Shown here: positions 55,950 to 64,000 of the stretch, piece after piece | How the letters are laid out: each line of letters starts with the position of its first letter | Numbering within the stretch: the first letter of the stretch is position 1 | NCBI RefSeq assembly: GCF_014596725.1 | Contig: NZ_JACVEG010000001.1 | Location: forward strand, 744,001 to 808,000 | Reading direction: 5' to 3' | Source: Vibrio sp. Y2-5 | GTDB lineage: Bacteria; Pseudomonadota; Gammaproteobacteria; Enterobacterales; Vibrionaceae | DNA: 64,000 bases | Made by a program: the position numbers and the translations under genes | The notes under the pieces: model-generated | Database searches by the model: none | What the model was told of the DNA's origin: nothing | The model's input: the letters and a program-made list of their open reading frames with translations, nothing else

Positions 55950-56023
55950 TGTTTTACCTTTGTAATCGCAAATGTTTTGTCTTTGGAACAAAGTGTTTTT
56001 ATCGCTGTAACGGTAAAAAAACA

Positions 56024-56047
56024 GTTCATCGAAACGTTTCGATGAAC
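56024..56047. promoter_or_regulatory. RbsR operator
   Basis: The arms GTTCATCGAAAC and GTTTCGATGAAC form a 24-bp perfect palindrome centred on CG, the form expected for a LacI-family repressor with rbsR in the same operon. Confidence 0.85.
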
Positions 56048-56134
56048 TCTAGGCGATTAATTTGAAGCTGAACAGTGAGAGAAATTTCTTGTGTGATAAT
56101 GATCGACGAAATTGACTGATAGGATGAAGATTAG

Positions 56135-56148
56135 GTGATCGAAATCAC
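56135..56148. promoter_or_regulatory. CRP-like binding site
   Basis: GTGATCGAAATCAC: the GTGA-N6-TCAC core of a CRP site, with G and T in place of the outer T and A. The position upstream of the RbsR operator fits activation of rbs. Confidence 0.6.
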
Positions 56149-56335
56149 TTTGTTTATAGGTTTATTACCTTTAAGGCGGTCAAACTTACTTAAGAAATGC
56201 TAAATCACGCAAATTGGTTAGAATTTGTTGATTGAACCAACGCTTTTCTATACTTATAACTGTAAAAACAGGCTAAAAGTAACAAGCTTGAAACATAAGA
56301 CTTGATGAACCAATCAGCGAACAGAAGGAATACTC

Positions 56336-56584
56336 ATGGAGCAGCTTGAATTTTTTACTGTGCCCAGTCCTTGTATTGGTGTTTGCTCGATGGACGATAA
56401 AGGGTACTGCCGAGGCTGCATGCGTAAGCGTGAAGAAAGGTTTGGATGGCTGGAAATGACGCCAGCGCAGCAAATTCATGTAATCAAACTGTGCAGGCAG
56501 CGTTATCGCCGAAAAATGGCACAAAACAAAGCATTAAACGAAGGGGCTCCCGAATCCGAGAGCCCGCAACAATCCTTGTTTTAG
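56336..56584 (+). CDS. DUF1289 domain-containing protein
   Basis: This 82-residue protein has the DUF1289 core SPCIGVCSMDDKGYCRGCMRKREERFGW, with four cysteines, and a basic tail. The cysteine pattern suggests a metal or Fe-S site. Function unknown. The start ATG follows AAGGAATACTC. Divergent from rbsD. Confidence 0.88.
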   Translation: MEQLEFFTVPSPCIGVCSMDDKGYCRGCMRKREERFGWLEMTPAQQIHVIKLCRQRYRRKMAQNKALNEGAPESESPQQSLF

Positions 56585-56606
56585 GACGATGTAATAATGA
56601 CTTGGT

Positions 56607-56834
56607 CTATTTTAAAGACCAAAGATCACTGACCCAGCCACCAGCATGAGCGTCAAAGTGTGCCCCGCTAAATTTGCTGTTCACATCTTTAAAAGGTTCA
56701 GAATTACATTGTTCGGACATGATTGCTCGTATATGGCAAGCCATTGGGTCAGTAGGATCGGCGTTGGATGCTTGTGTTCTGATTGCCACTTCTTTGATCA
56801 GTTGCAATCGGTAGCTGTTACTCGCGCGTTTCAT
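56607..56834 (-). CDS. Small hypothetical protein
   Basis: This 75-residue protein starts at ATG 56834, 6 bp after GGAGG. The basic N-terminus MKRASNSYRLQLIKEVAI is followed by two cysteines (MACHIRAIMSEQC) and a hydrophilic end. I do not recognise the family. The good ribosome binding site and lack of overlap support a real gene. No signal peptide. Confidence 0.6.
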   Translation of the reverse strand: MKRASNSYRLQLIKEVAIRTQASNADPTDPMACHIRAIMSEQCNSEPFKDVNSKFSGAHFDAHAGGWVSDLWSLK

Positions 56835-57011
56835 TTTGACCTCCGTAAACGATGTGACCATTAAAAAAGTTAGGATCTGCTCATTTTTTAGTCAATGCAG
56901 AACCTGCCATATTTTTTCTAATGCGTAATCGTTCACAAAGTTGTTTGAGACACCATGCAAGCGTCATTCAATTATGAGTTGCGACAAATTCTCACAGCAT
57001 AATTCATTGCT

Positions 57012-58109
57012 CTAATCTAAAGATTTCTTGAATCGCAACGATGCGACAATCAATCCCAGTACGGTAAATCCTGCTAGCCATATCGTATCTTTCCAAAGGT
57101 CCGCCAAATCCGCTCCTCTTAGCACAATGCCCCGAATCAGGCGCATAAAGTGGGTTGCAGGTAATACTTCGGATATCCATTGTGCTGCGACGGGCATCCC
57201 TTCATACGGGAACATAAAACCTGAAAGCAAAATTGAGGGAAGTAGGATAAATACTGTCATCTGCATGGCTTGAAGTTGAGTGTTTGCCAGCGTCGAAATC
57301 ATCAGGCCAAGGGTTAAACTCGCAGAAATAAACAGTAAGGTACCAAATAAAATCTGGCTAATATCACCGTTAATGGGTACTGCAAAAATGTAGTGTCCTA
57401 AGCCGAGAATGATGAACACCTGAATCAGACCAACAAAGATATACGGAACAATTTTCGCAACCATCAGTTCGATAGGGTGTATCGGCGTTGTGATCAGCAA
57501 TTCCAAATTGCCTCGTTCTCTTTCACGCACAATGGCAGCGCTGGTAAAGAGGATCATTGTCATGGTCAATATGACGCCTAAAAGACCGGGGACTATATTG
57601 ACGGCTGAGCGGCGGCTCGGGTTATACAGTAACGTCACTTCGAATGTAGGCGTGATCGCGGGTTTAATCTTGAAATCGAAATCAGTAAGGGGCATGGCTC
57701 TCAGACCCATGATAGATCCGGCGATAATGGTGTCTGAACCATCAACCAGCCACTGTCCCAACTCTCTGCCTTCCTGCAAACGTTGAAGTAAGCCTTTTGG
57801 CAAGATCAAAGCCGCACGAACCTCTCCTTGTTCAATGGCATGCTCCGCCTGTTTAGCGGTTGCGAATTGCTTGGTCACTGTGACCACTTGTGTGGCTTTG
57901 ATTGATTCAGTAAGCAAACGGCCAAATGCGCTCTGGCTTTGGTCGACAACGGCTACCGGAATGTTGCGTACATCAGTATTGATCGCATAACCAAATAACA
58001 ACAGCTGAATCAAAGGAATCATTACCACCATGCCAAACGTGATACGGTCACGGGACAACTGGCGCAGTTCCTTGATCATCACCGCTTTCATTCGAAACAG
58101 ACTATTCAT
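57012..58109 (-). CDS. ABC-2 type transporter permease (YhhJ/YbhR-like)
   Basis: This 365-residue ABC-2 permease has an N-terminal helix (about 25-45), a large periplasmic domain (50-170) and five C-terminal helices. The sequence AVMIKELRQLSRDRITFGMVVMIPLIQLLLFGYAIN and the ending FPYEGMPVAAQWISEVLPATHFMRLIRGI are typical of YhhJ/YbhR. It forms the membrane part of an exporter with the ATPase (4-bp overlap) and the HlyD adaptor upstream. Confidence 0.9.
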   Translation of the reverse strand: MNSLFRMKAVMIKELRQLSRDRITFGMVVMIPLIQLLLFGYAINTDVRNIPVAVVDQSQSAFGRLLTESIKATQVVTVTKQFATAKQAEHAIEQGEVRAALILPKGLLQRLQEGRELGQWLVDGSDTIIAGSIMGLRAMPLTDFDFKIKPAITPTFEVTLLYNPSRRSAVNIVPGLLGVILTMTMILFTSAAIVRERERGNLELLITTPIHPIELMVAKIVPYIFVGLIQVFIILGLGHYIFAVPINGDISQILFGTLLFISASLTLGLMISTLANTQLQAMQMTVFILLPSILLSGFMFPYEGMPVAAQWISEVLPATHFMRLIRGIVLRGADLADLWKDTIWLAGFTVLGLIVASLRFKKSLD

Positions 58110-59032
58110 TGGCGGCCTTTCCCTGTAACTGAGACAAACACATCTTCTAAGCTAGGACGGGCAATCGTCAGCTCCGCAGTGACTAAACTCGGTTCGATGG
58201 ATTTTAACCACTCGATTGGATTGGTGACTTCGCGATGAATAAGAACACGTAGTCGCACGCCGAGTTGCGCTGCTGAACGAACTTGCGGATATGAGGTTAA
58301 CGACTCTTTGAGTTTGCGAAGATTTGCCGCCTTTACTTCAACAATGTTCACGCCCATTTGCTGCATGAGTTTTTCCGGCTCATCATCAGCGCGAATTTCA
58401 CCTGATTCCATGATTGCAAGCCTATGGCAACGTTCCGCTTCATCCATGTAATGGGTAGTGACAAGAATGGTTGTTCCTTGAGAGGAGAGATCAAACAGCT
58501 GTTCCCAAAATTCACGGCGGTTTTCTGGGTCAACGGCGGAAGTCGGTTCATCAAGAAACAGCAGTTCAGGGTTGTGCATAGTGGCTGCTGCGAGAGCGAG
58601 ACGTTGTTTCTGTCCGCCACTCATACTTGATACGCGCTGTTTTCGGCGTTCATCTAAGCCGTAAGTTTTCAGTTGTTCGTTGGTTCGTTGTGTGAGCGCT
58701 TTTCGGTTCATACCGAAAATCTGACCCATAAACTGCAAATTTTCTTCAACGGTGAGTTCGTCGTAGAGTGAAAATTTTTGCGTCATATAGCCAATTTTCA
58801 AACGCAATTGTTCTGACTGTCTGGGGATCTCTAAGCCCAAAACATTCACAGATCCGGACGTGGGGCTTAACAAGCCAGTAAGTACACGAATCGTGGTGGA
58901 TTTCCCGCAGCCATTGGGTCCTAAAAAACCATAGATACTGCCTTTGGGTACGTTTAAATTGATACCTTCTATTGCCGTAAAATCGCCAAACTTCTTAACA
59001 ACGTGTTCTGCCTGAATTGCGTAATCTGTCAT
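58106..59032 (-). CDS. ABC transporter ATP-binding protein (YbhF-like, single domain)
   Basis: This 308-residue ATPase has Walker A GPNGCGKST, signature SSMSGGQKQRLALAAA and Walker B LLFLDEPTSAVDP. It holds one nucleotide-binding domain, unlike the two-domain YbhF, so it should work as a dimer. It lies between the HlyD adaptor (8 bp) and the permease (4-bp overlap). The tripartite exporter probably uses TolC and extrudes drugs or toxic lipophilic compounds; the substrate is unknown. Confidence 0.9.
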   Translation of the reverse strand: MTDYAIQAEHVVKKFGDFTAIEGINLNVPKGSIYGFLGPNGCGKSTTIRVLTGLLSPTSGSVNVLGLEIPRQSEQLRLKIGYMTQKFSLYDELTVEENLQFMGQIFGMNRKALTQRTNEQLKTYGLDERRKQRVSSMSGGQKQRLALAAATMHNPELLFLDEPTSAVDPENRREFWEQLFDLSSQGTTILVTTHYMDEAERCHRLAIMESGEIRADDEPEKLMQQMGVNIVEVKAANLRKLKESLTSYPQVRSAAQLGVRLRVLIHREVTNPIEWLKSIEPSLVTAELTIARPSLEDVFVSVTGKGRQ

Positions 59033-59040
59033 TGTCGCTC

Positions 59041-59985
59041 CTAAGGCAAATCTACTTGCGCAGGAATGCCTGATGGCAAGCTTTGCGCATCATCGGATAA
59101 ATCAATTTCTGCCAGATACATTAATCGCGCTCGTTCATTTTCAGTCAGCGCGTAGTAGGGCGTAAATGAAGGTTCGTTTGCTATCCAACGCACTGTGCCT
59201 TGGTAGGTTTGTTCCAAACCATCCACATGCACTTGTAACTGTGTCCCTTGAGTCAGCTTAACTCGATAAGGTTCTGGTACGTATACGCGCGCATAGGGGG
59301 AATTATTGGCTTGAACCACAGCCACAATACTGCCGACAGAAACACGTTCGCCTAGATTGTAAGGAAGATTATCAAGTACACCATCACGGGTCGAGATAAT
59401 GGTCAGCTCATCGAGTTTCTGCTGTTGTACCGCAGTGTTGGCTATGGCTGCATCCAGTTCTGCTTTTGCTTGTTCAATGTCTTCTAAGCGAGTGCCTGCA
59501 GTGAGTTTTGCAAATTCTTCTTTTGCAGAGTCAAGTTCGGCTCTTGCTGAGTCTCTGGCGGATAAGGCGGTATCTTTTTCTGATTCACTGATGAGGTTTT
59601 TGGACACCAGCTCTGCTTTGCGGCGATAGTTTTTGTTTGCTTCGGTCAACTTTGCTGTTGCTAAGGTCACTTTAGCTTGCGCTACGGCAATGTCTTCTGG
59701 GCGTTCACCATTAGTCAGCTTGGTCAGATAAGCCTTTGCTTTTGCTTGTTGTGCAATCGCTTGTGCAAGCATTGCTTGTTGGCTGGTGGTATCCAATCTA
59801 ACCAATACGTCGCCAGTTGTAACTTGACTGCCTTCCTTTACAGGAAGCTCCCTGATGATCTCGTTGCTGGTGGCCGAAAAAGTAACTCTATCTCGTTCCA
59901 ATGTCCCGAGAGCTTGAGGACTTTCGTCAGCGGTACAGGCAACGAGCAGCGGTAAAAGGAGCAACAAAGCGCCGAGTGATTTCAT
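59041..59985 (-). CDS. HlyD-family periplasmic adaptor, predicted lipoprotein
   Basis: This 314-residue membrane fusion protein has a signal peptide ending in lipobox LVAC (Cys17). A biotinyl-lipoyl-like half (ELPVKEGSQVTTGDVLVRLDTTS) is followed by an alpha-helical hairpin with alanine-rich coils (about 75-185) and the second lipoyl half (IISTRDGVLDNLPYNLGERVSVGSIVAVV). It matches YbhG/YhiI-type adaptors and is the first gene of the three-gene exporter operon. Confidence 0.9.
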   Translation of the reverse strand: MKSLGALLLLLPLLVACTADESPQALGTLERDRVTFSATSNEIIRELPVKEGSQVTTGDVLVRLDTTSQQAMLAQAIAQQAKAKAYLTKLTNGERPEDIAVAQAKVTLATAKLTEANKNYRRKAELVSKNLISESEKDTALSARDSARAELDSAKEEFAKLTAGTRLEDIEQAKAELDAAIANTAVQQQKLDELTIISTRDGVLDNLPYNLGERVSVGSIVAVVQANNSPYARVYVPEPYRVKLTQGTQLQVHVDGLEQTYQGTVRWIANEPSFTPYYALTENERARLMYLAEIDLSDDAQSLPSGIPAQVDLP

Positions 59986-60302
59986 AACAGGCTCCGTGGA
60001 AATCCAATAATTAGTCGATTAGAAAACAAGCAGTATAAGTTTATGTTCATTAAGGGCTTTCATGCACTCATTATTAACAAAGGGTGTGAGCTAAGAAACC
60101 TCATTTCTCACAATCAAGTCATTCCAGCTCGATTAACTTCTCGCAATGCATCCCGATTGAATATGCTTCGCAGTTATTTACGGAACATGAAGACAATTTT
60201 TATCATCAGTCTCAGAAAGCCGAAGAGTAAGTAACGTACGGTTTCGCTTCCTTTTTATGATGCGACCCAGTTTATCAACTGGTTAATAAATAAGGATAAA
60301 AC
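59986..60302. promoter_or_regulatory. Divergent region between the exporter operon and the polysaccharide lyase gene
   Basis: This 317-bp region has no supported gene; a 63-codon plus-strand frame at 60043-60234 has no ribosome binding site and an odd composition. Twenty bases before the lyase start is CCAGTT-TATC-AACTGG (60267-60282), a perfect inverted repeat that may be an operator or leader hairpin. Confidence 0.45.
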
Positions 60303-63188
60303 GTGAAGACTTTCAAATATTCACTTTTAGCCATTTCGTTAATGGCGGTGATTGGTTGTAAAGAGAGTGCTCCTACCCCCGAGGCTCAAAAAAATTCTAA
60401 AGGAGCGACCCAAGTGACTCAAAACGATGGATCCGAGCACAGGGAAAGAAAAGTCAACACTCAAGACTTTGAAGTTTTGAAGCAAAGAGTTATTCCTGAT
60501 TTTGTCGCAAGCTCTGAAGCTTCAGCTAAGAAACAAGGTAAGACATTGGCAGCATTGAGCGATGAATATCTCGCTTCGATTTCCGAGCAAGGATCATGGG
60601 CGGATGTTAATTACCAGCAAGTTGAAAAGCCGGGGTGGCAACCGAGTTTACACTTGGACCGTTTAGTGATTATGGCGGCTCAATACAATAAGAATCCGTC
60701 GCCGGAATTAGGTAAATCGGTCAGTAACGCGCTCACCTATTGGCTAGATGCGGATCCGAAAAGCTGGAACTGGTGGTGGCACGACATCGGGATTCCAAAA
60801 CGCATAGGTTACAGTGCAGTGATGGCTAAAGAGGCTTTAGATGGCGTTTTACTCGAAAGGATTGCTCGCTATTTGCCTGATACACCAAACTACTCGCCAA
60901 ATAACCCCAACAGCCCGATCCCGAAAGCGGCGAACCGAACAGATATTGCTTTAGCGGTATTAAACAGAGGTTTACTCACCGGAGATGCCGAAATGGTCGG
61001 CAAAGCAATTTCAGACATTGAAGAGACTATTGCTGTGAGCACGGCAGAGGGGATTCAGCACGACTACTCTTTCCATCAGCACGGACCACAACTTTATACG
61101 TCTGGTTACGGCCCTGTGTGGTTTGATGCCGCAGCAAAATGGGCGAGTTTTGTTGATGGCTTACCATGGCAATTTGCAGCGGAGAAAACAGAGATTCTCG
61201 TATCGTACATGATGGATGGGCAACGTTGGTCTAAACGTCATGGTCAGTGGGACTACAACACGATGAGTCGAGGCATTAGTCGCGTAAAAGCAACGGAATA
61301 TATGGCCGAAGCTGCAAGAGGGTTTCCCGAAAACACACCCATGGATTTAGTTGCTAAATGGGCGCCAGAACGAGCTCAAGATGCGCAACATTTTAAAAGC
61401 CATGAGTTCGGAGATGCAGGTTCAGGATTAAATGGTTTTAAACACTTCTGGCGCAGCGATTATTCAGTGAAATCCGCCGATGGACATATGTTCAGTATCG
61501 GAATGAACTCTCAACGAGTTGAACCAGCCGAAGCAGGTAATGGTGAAAACTTAAAAGGATTCTGGCTTGGGTTCGGTAGTACCTTCTTGCTACAACGTGG
61601 CAATGAGTATCACAACATCTTCCCTGTATGGGATTGGTCACTTGTTCCGGGTGTTACCGCTCCTGAATACGTAGGGCAAGCCGCAGATTGGGGACGCATC
61701 ATGCAGCCGGATGTGTCGTTTGTGGGAGGTGTGTCCAACGGCAAGTTTGGTGTTACCGTGATGGATATGGATATTGACATTCGACATGCAGAAACGGCGC
61801 ATTCAACTCAGCCAAATTTCTATAAGTACGGAGAAGGGAAAGGGCGAACCCAAGCGAAGAAAGCATGGTTTAGCTTTGCGGATGAAGTGGTTGCCCTTGG
61901 TGCAGGTATTTATTCTACCCACCATGAAAACGTCAATACATCGGTTAACCAAGTTCTGCTTAATGGACAAGTTACGGTTGATGGCAAGACGCTCGAACAT
62001 GGGCAGCGTGTACTTTCTGACAGCAAATGGGTACACCACGATAACGTAGGTTATGTGTTCCCTGAAAACTGGCATGGCAAGCTTTCCAATCAGACACAAA
62101 CCGGTGATTGGAATTCCATTCGAACCGCGAATAAGTCCGAATCAGTAAGTAAAGAAGTGTTTACTTTGTCGATCAGTCACGGAGTTAAACCGGAGAATCA
62201 AAGCTATCAATACATTATGGTTCCAGGATCGCAAGCTGAACAAGTTGCCATTTATGCATTGAGCATTCCGGCATCCGTAATAGCAAACACCGAAAAAATT
62301 CAAGCGGTTACACATAAAGGCCTTAATGTCACGGGGATTGTTTTCCACCAAGCCGGAGAAGTGGAACTGGGTGAGGGAACAGTAGTAAAAGTTAACCTTC
62401 CAAGTGTGCTTCTCATTGATGAAAGTGGTGAAAAACCTTTGTTGAGTGTGTCGACTCCAGGTCGAAGCTTTGCGCCTCTTGAATTAACTCTGGAGTCTGC
62501 AAAGTATGGCAACGTGACTCATTCTATTTTGACTCCGGGTGGTGAGGCAGAAACAGGACAAACACTGACGTTCTCTTGGGAGGAGAAAATTGACAATTCG
62601 TCTCGCCATGCCGCACTCGTGCAGCAACAAAAAGCGTTAGCGAGCCAAAGCGAGTTTGAACTGTTCGCCGAAGCGGACACGGAAGTTCAAGGTGGTCGCT
62701 ATGCGGATGAAAATTTCGACATTGTTTCTCGTTGGGATTTGTATGTTGGTCAAATAGCTGACAAAGAATCGCAAGAGGCTAACGCTACCAAAACTTCAAA
62801 ATCGCTGCTTAAGTTTAATCTAGAACGATTAAAGGATACGCCAGTTAAGAAAGCGATGTTGAAACTCCATGTTCGTGACGTTAGCGGTGCGGCAGAGCAA
62901 GTCATTAACTTACTTAAACTGGACAATACCGACTGGCATGAAAGTTACGTTACATGGAATGATGTTGATGGTACGGCATTGCCAACCAATCAGGCTTACA
63001 CCATTAGTGACAAAGACAAGAAACAATGGGTTGAGTTAGACGTGACGGAACTTGTTGAAATGGCTCGTAAGCAAGGTGTTTTAAGCTTGATGCTTGAGAA
63101 TGCAAGCGAAGGTTTTGTCGCTTTCGGATCGGATGAAACCGAGCAAATTCCAATGCTGGCAATCGAACGAGTGGTAGATACTCAATAG
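60303..63188 (+). CDS. Polysaccharide lyase family 8 lipoprotein with C-terminal carbohydrate-binding-type domain
   Basis: This 961-residue protein starts at GTG 60303 after TAAGGAT. The lipobox VIGC (Cys19) predicts a lipoprotein. The alpha/alpha toroid domain holds NWWWHDIG (156-163), N211, H260 (in YSFHQHGPQLY), Y269 and the MSRGISR arginines (322-327), matching the Asn-His-Tyr-Arg catalytic set of PL8. The beta-sandwich super-domain follows. Residues about 780-955 look like a DNRLRE/CBM96-type module (DLYVG, LKFNLERL, TWNDVDG). Such enzymes cleave hyaluronan, chondroitin or xanthan by beta-elimination. No other glycan genes are near, so the substrate is open. Confidence 0.88.
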   Translation: MKTFKYSLLAISLMAVIGCKESAPTPEAQKNSKGATQVTQNDGSEHRERKVNTQDFEVLKQRVIPDFVASSEASAKKQGKTLAALSDEYLASISEQGSWADVNYQQVEKPGWQPSLHLDRLVIMAAQYNKNPSPELGKSVSNALTYWLDADPKSWNWWWHDIGIPKRIGYSAVMAKEALDGVLLERIARYLPDTPNYSPNNPNSPIPKAANRTDIALAVLNRGLLTGDAEMVGKAISDIEETIAVSTAEGIQHDYSFHQHGPQLYTSGYGPVWFDAAAKWASFVDGLPWQFAAEKTEILVSYMMDGQRWSKRHGQWDYNTMSRGISRVKATEYMAEAARGFPENTPMDLVAKWAPERAQDAQHFKSHEFGDAGSGLNGFKHFWRSDYSVKSADGHMFSIGMNSQRVEPAEAGNGENLKGFWLGFGSTFLLQRGNEYHNIFPVWDWSLVPGVTAPEYVGQAADWGRIMQPDVSFVGGVSNGKFGVTVMDMDIDIRHAETAHSTQPNFYKYGEGKGRTQAKKAWFSFADEVVALGAGIYSTHHENVNTSVNQVLLNGQVTVDGKTLEHGQRVLSDSKWVHHDNVGYVFPENWHGKLSNQTQTGDWNSIRTANKSESVSKEVFTLSISHGVKPENQSYQYIMVPGSQAEQVAIYALSIPASVIANTEKIQAVTHKGLNVTGIVFHQAGEVELGEGTVVKVNLPSVLLIDESGEKPLLSVSTPGRSFAPLELTLESAKYGNVTHSILTPGGEAETGQTLTFSWEEKIDNSSRHAALVQQQKALASQSEFELFAEADTEVQGGRYADENFDIVSRWDLYVGQIADKESQEANATKTSKSLLKFNLERLKDTPVKKAMLKLHVRDVSGAAEQVINLLKLDNTDWHESYVTWNDVDGTALPTNQAYTISDKDKKQWVELDVTELVEMARKQGVLSLMLENASEGFVAFGSDETEQIPMLAIERVVDTQ

Positions 63189-63226
63189 CAGAGTGATGAA
63201 CAACAAATAGATGTTGTTGAAGTACA

Positions 63227-63253
63227 AACGGTGGTCAATGACCACCGTTTTTT
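63227..63253 (+). terminator. Intrinsic terminator after the PL8 gene
   Basis: AACGGTGGTC-AAT-GACCACCGTT followed by T6. Confidence 0.9.
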
Positions 63254-63382
63254 ATCCCTATTACTTTGTTGCCGTTCTTCCAATAACGAAAAGCCTGTTT
63301 CGTCTGTTTTGGATCAAAGTAGAGTAGGTGGGTTGCCGCTAAGGTAAACACAGTTTTCGCTAAGTTGATGGAGACAACTTAA

Positions 63383-63547
63383 ATGAACAAATGTGGACAG
63401 TGTCGACAATTTTCCCGCACGCCTGACAATCAAAAAGATTTGTGTGGTGCTTGGGAGCAACCTACCTCTGCAACGAGAGTGGCGTGTGAGTACTTCATGC
63501 CGAAAAAGCCACTTCGCAATGTGGAACCGATAACGAAGCAGCCTTAG
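63383..63547 (+). CDS. Small Cys-rich protein (54 residues)
   Basis: ATG at 63383, with GGAG 10 nt upstream, opens a frame to TAG at 63545-63547. The product begins MNKCGQCRQFSRTP and contains CGAWEQPTS, then VACEYFMPKKP. Four cysteines in CxxC, C and C spacing followed by a Tyr-Phe pair resemble small putative metal-binding proteins. I do not recognise a named family. The frame and ribosome binding site support a real gene. Confidence 0.65.
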   Translation: MNKCGQCRQFSRTPDNQKDLCGAWEQPTSATRVACEYFMPKKPLRNVEPITKQP

Positions 63548-63580
63548 CGTTAGTTCAATATTCCTACTTGTTAAATGCCT

Positions 63581-64000
63581 CTATTGCTTAGCTTCCAGTT
63601 TGTCCAGCAGCGCTTTTTTCGGTTTTGCTACTACACCGTAAATGAAAGCGACGGGTAGACCTACTGCCAAAAGCAGAATGATAGACACCACGATAATCAG
63701 GGTAATTACCAGTTTCCACATCACGCTATCCAACACATTCAATGAAATGCTTGGGATATGGTCTTTGGATACATCAAACAGTTTTTCTGTGTTGCTGACA
63801 AAATCAGGATACTGTGCCAGCATTTCGAGCACGTCGTTATTGATGGACTCAAGGCTAAGCGCAATTCCTGCTAAGGAGTCGTTAACCTGAGGCAGTTCGC
63901 GAGCCGTGTTAGGAATAGTTTCCAGCATGGTATTCACAGAGTTGGTCAACTGAGTAGCACTTCCAATCATTTCAGATAGCTTTTGTTGGTTATCTGGCGA
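63581..64000 (-). CDS. Membrane protein with coiled-coil region, 3' part (5' end outside window)
   Basis: The frame is open from the window edge (SPDNQQKLSEM at 64000) to the stop at 63581, so the visible 139 residues are the C-terminal part. An internal ATG at 63970 is not needed as a start. A helical Asn/Ser/Leu-rich region (TQLTNSVNTMLETIPN, then ESINNDVLEMLAQYPDF) is followed by a single strong membrane helix (KLVITLIIVVSIILLLAVGLPVAFIYGVV) and a short basic tail KPKKALLDKLEAKQ. The layout suggests an inner-membrane protein with a periplasmic helical stalk. Family unknown. Confidence 0.6.
   Translation of the reverse strand, partial: SPDNQQKLSEMIGSATQLTNSVNTMLETIPNTARELPQVNDSLAGIALSLESINNDVLEMLAQYPDFVSNTEKLFDVSKDHIPSISLNVLDSVMWKLVITLIIVVSIILLLAVGLPVAFIYGVVAKPKKALLDKLEAKQ

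Larger units (their letters stand above)
55950..56335 (-). promoter_or_regulatory. Control region of the rbs operon and divergent DUF1289 gene
   Basis: This 386-bp region has no gene. It contains the RbsR palindrome (56024-56047) about 75 bp upstream of rbsD and a CRP-like site (56135-56148) about 90 bp further up. A second half CRP site TGTGATAAT is near 56092. The right 100 bp serve the DUF1289 gene. Confidence 0.6.

Noticed and set aside
60043..60234. 63-codon plus-strand frame between the exporter operon and the PL8 gene
   Set aside because: No ribosome binding site, no recognisable motif, and it fills the divergent promoter region.

Overview
The window is a piece of a gammaproteobacterial chromosome that reads as Vibrio. 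The reasons are the Vibrio-type neighbours (rbs operon in the order D-A-C-B-K-R, sapABCDF next to pspF/pspABC, a cit/oad cluster with its own CitAB pair), close agreement of many proteins with enterobacterial and Vibrio relatives, moderate GC content and tightly packed genes ending in intrinsic terminators. I cannot name the species. No rRNA, tRNA, CRISPR array, prophage or complete insertion sequence was seen.

Layout. 1-3.6 kb: the tail of a DUF1203 gene, then a three-gene minus-strand operon (retropepsin-like lipoprotein, inactive transglutaminase with 7TM region, ATP-grasp ligase) that looks like a cell-envelope peptide-tagging system of unknown substrate. 3.7-11 kb: housekeeping genes cmoA-cmoB, a DUF72 gene, aspS, tdk, a YdcF-like gene and a YeeZ-like gene. 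11-26.8 kb: a complete citrate fermentation island, with a tripartite tricarboxylate transporter (tctCBA) instead of a CitS/CitT carrier, citrate lyase ligase (citC), the Na+-pumping oxaloacetate decarboxylase (oadGAB), the CitA/CitB two-component system, citrate lyase and its cofactor genes (citDEFXG), and a second divergent citX. Four promoter regions in this island share an AT-rich motif (core ACGCCAT, then TTAATG 8-9 bp later), a candidate CitB operator.

26.8-34 kb: two tandem paralogous small Cys/His proteins, an unexplained 0.5-kb stretch, a coiled-coil lipoprotein, focA, an orphan fetB, a Mn-dependent pyrophosphatase, and DUF2750 and DUF2927 genes. An inverted pair of consensus DnaA boxes lies between focA and fetB. 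34-42.4 kb: the sap peptide/polyamine ABC operon, a 265-bp MITE-like palindromic element, and the psp membrane-stress genes with a sigma-54-type promoter. 42.4-49.9 kb: tag, metC, cls, a sodium-coupled amino acid transporter preceded by a perfect TyrR box, an RNA pseudouridine synthase, an RNA methyltransferase and a META-domain lipoprotein.

49.9-56.3 kb: ribose uptake and use (rbsDACBKR), with a palindromic RbsR operator and a CRP-like site in front. 56.3-64 kb: DUF1289 and small hypothetical genes, a drug-efflux-type ABC exporter (HlyD adaptor, ATPase, permease), an orphan polysaccharide lyase family 8 lipoprotein, a tiny Cys-rich protein, and the 3' part of a membrane protein that runs off the window.
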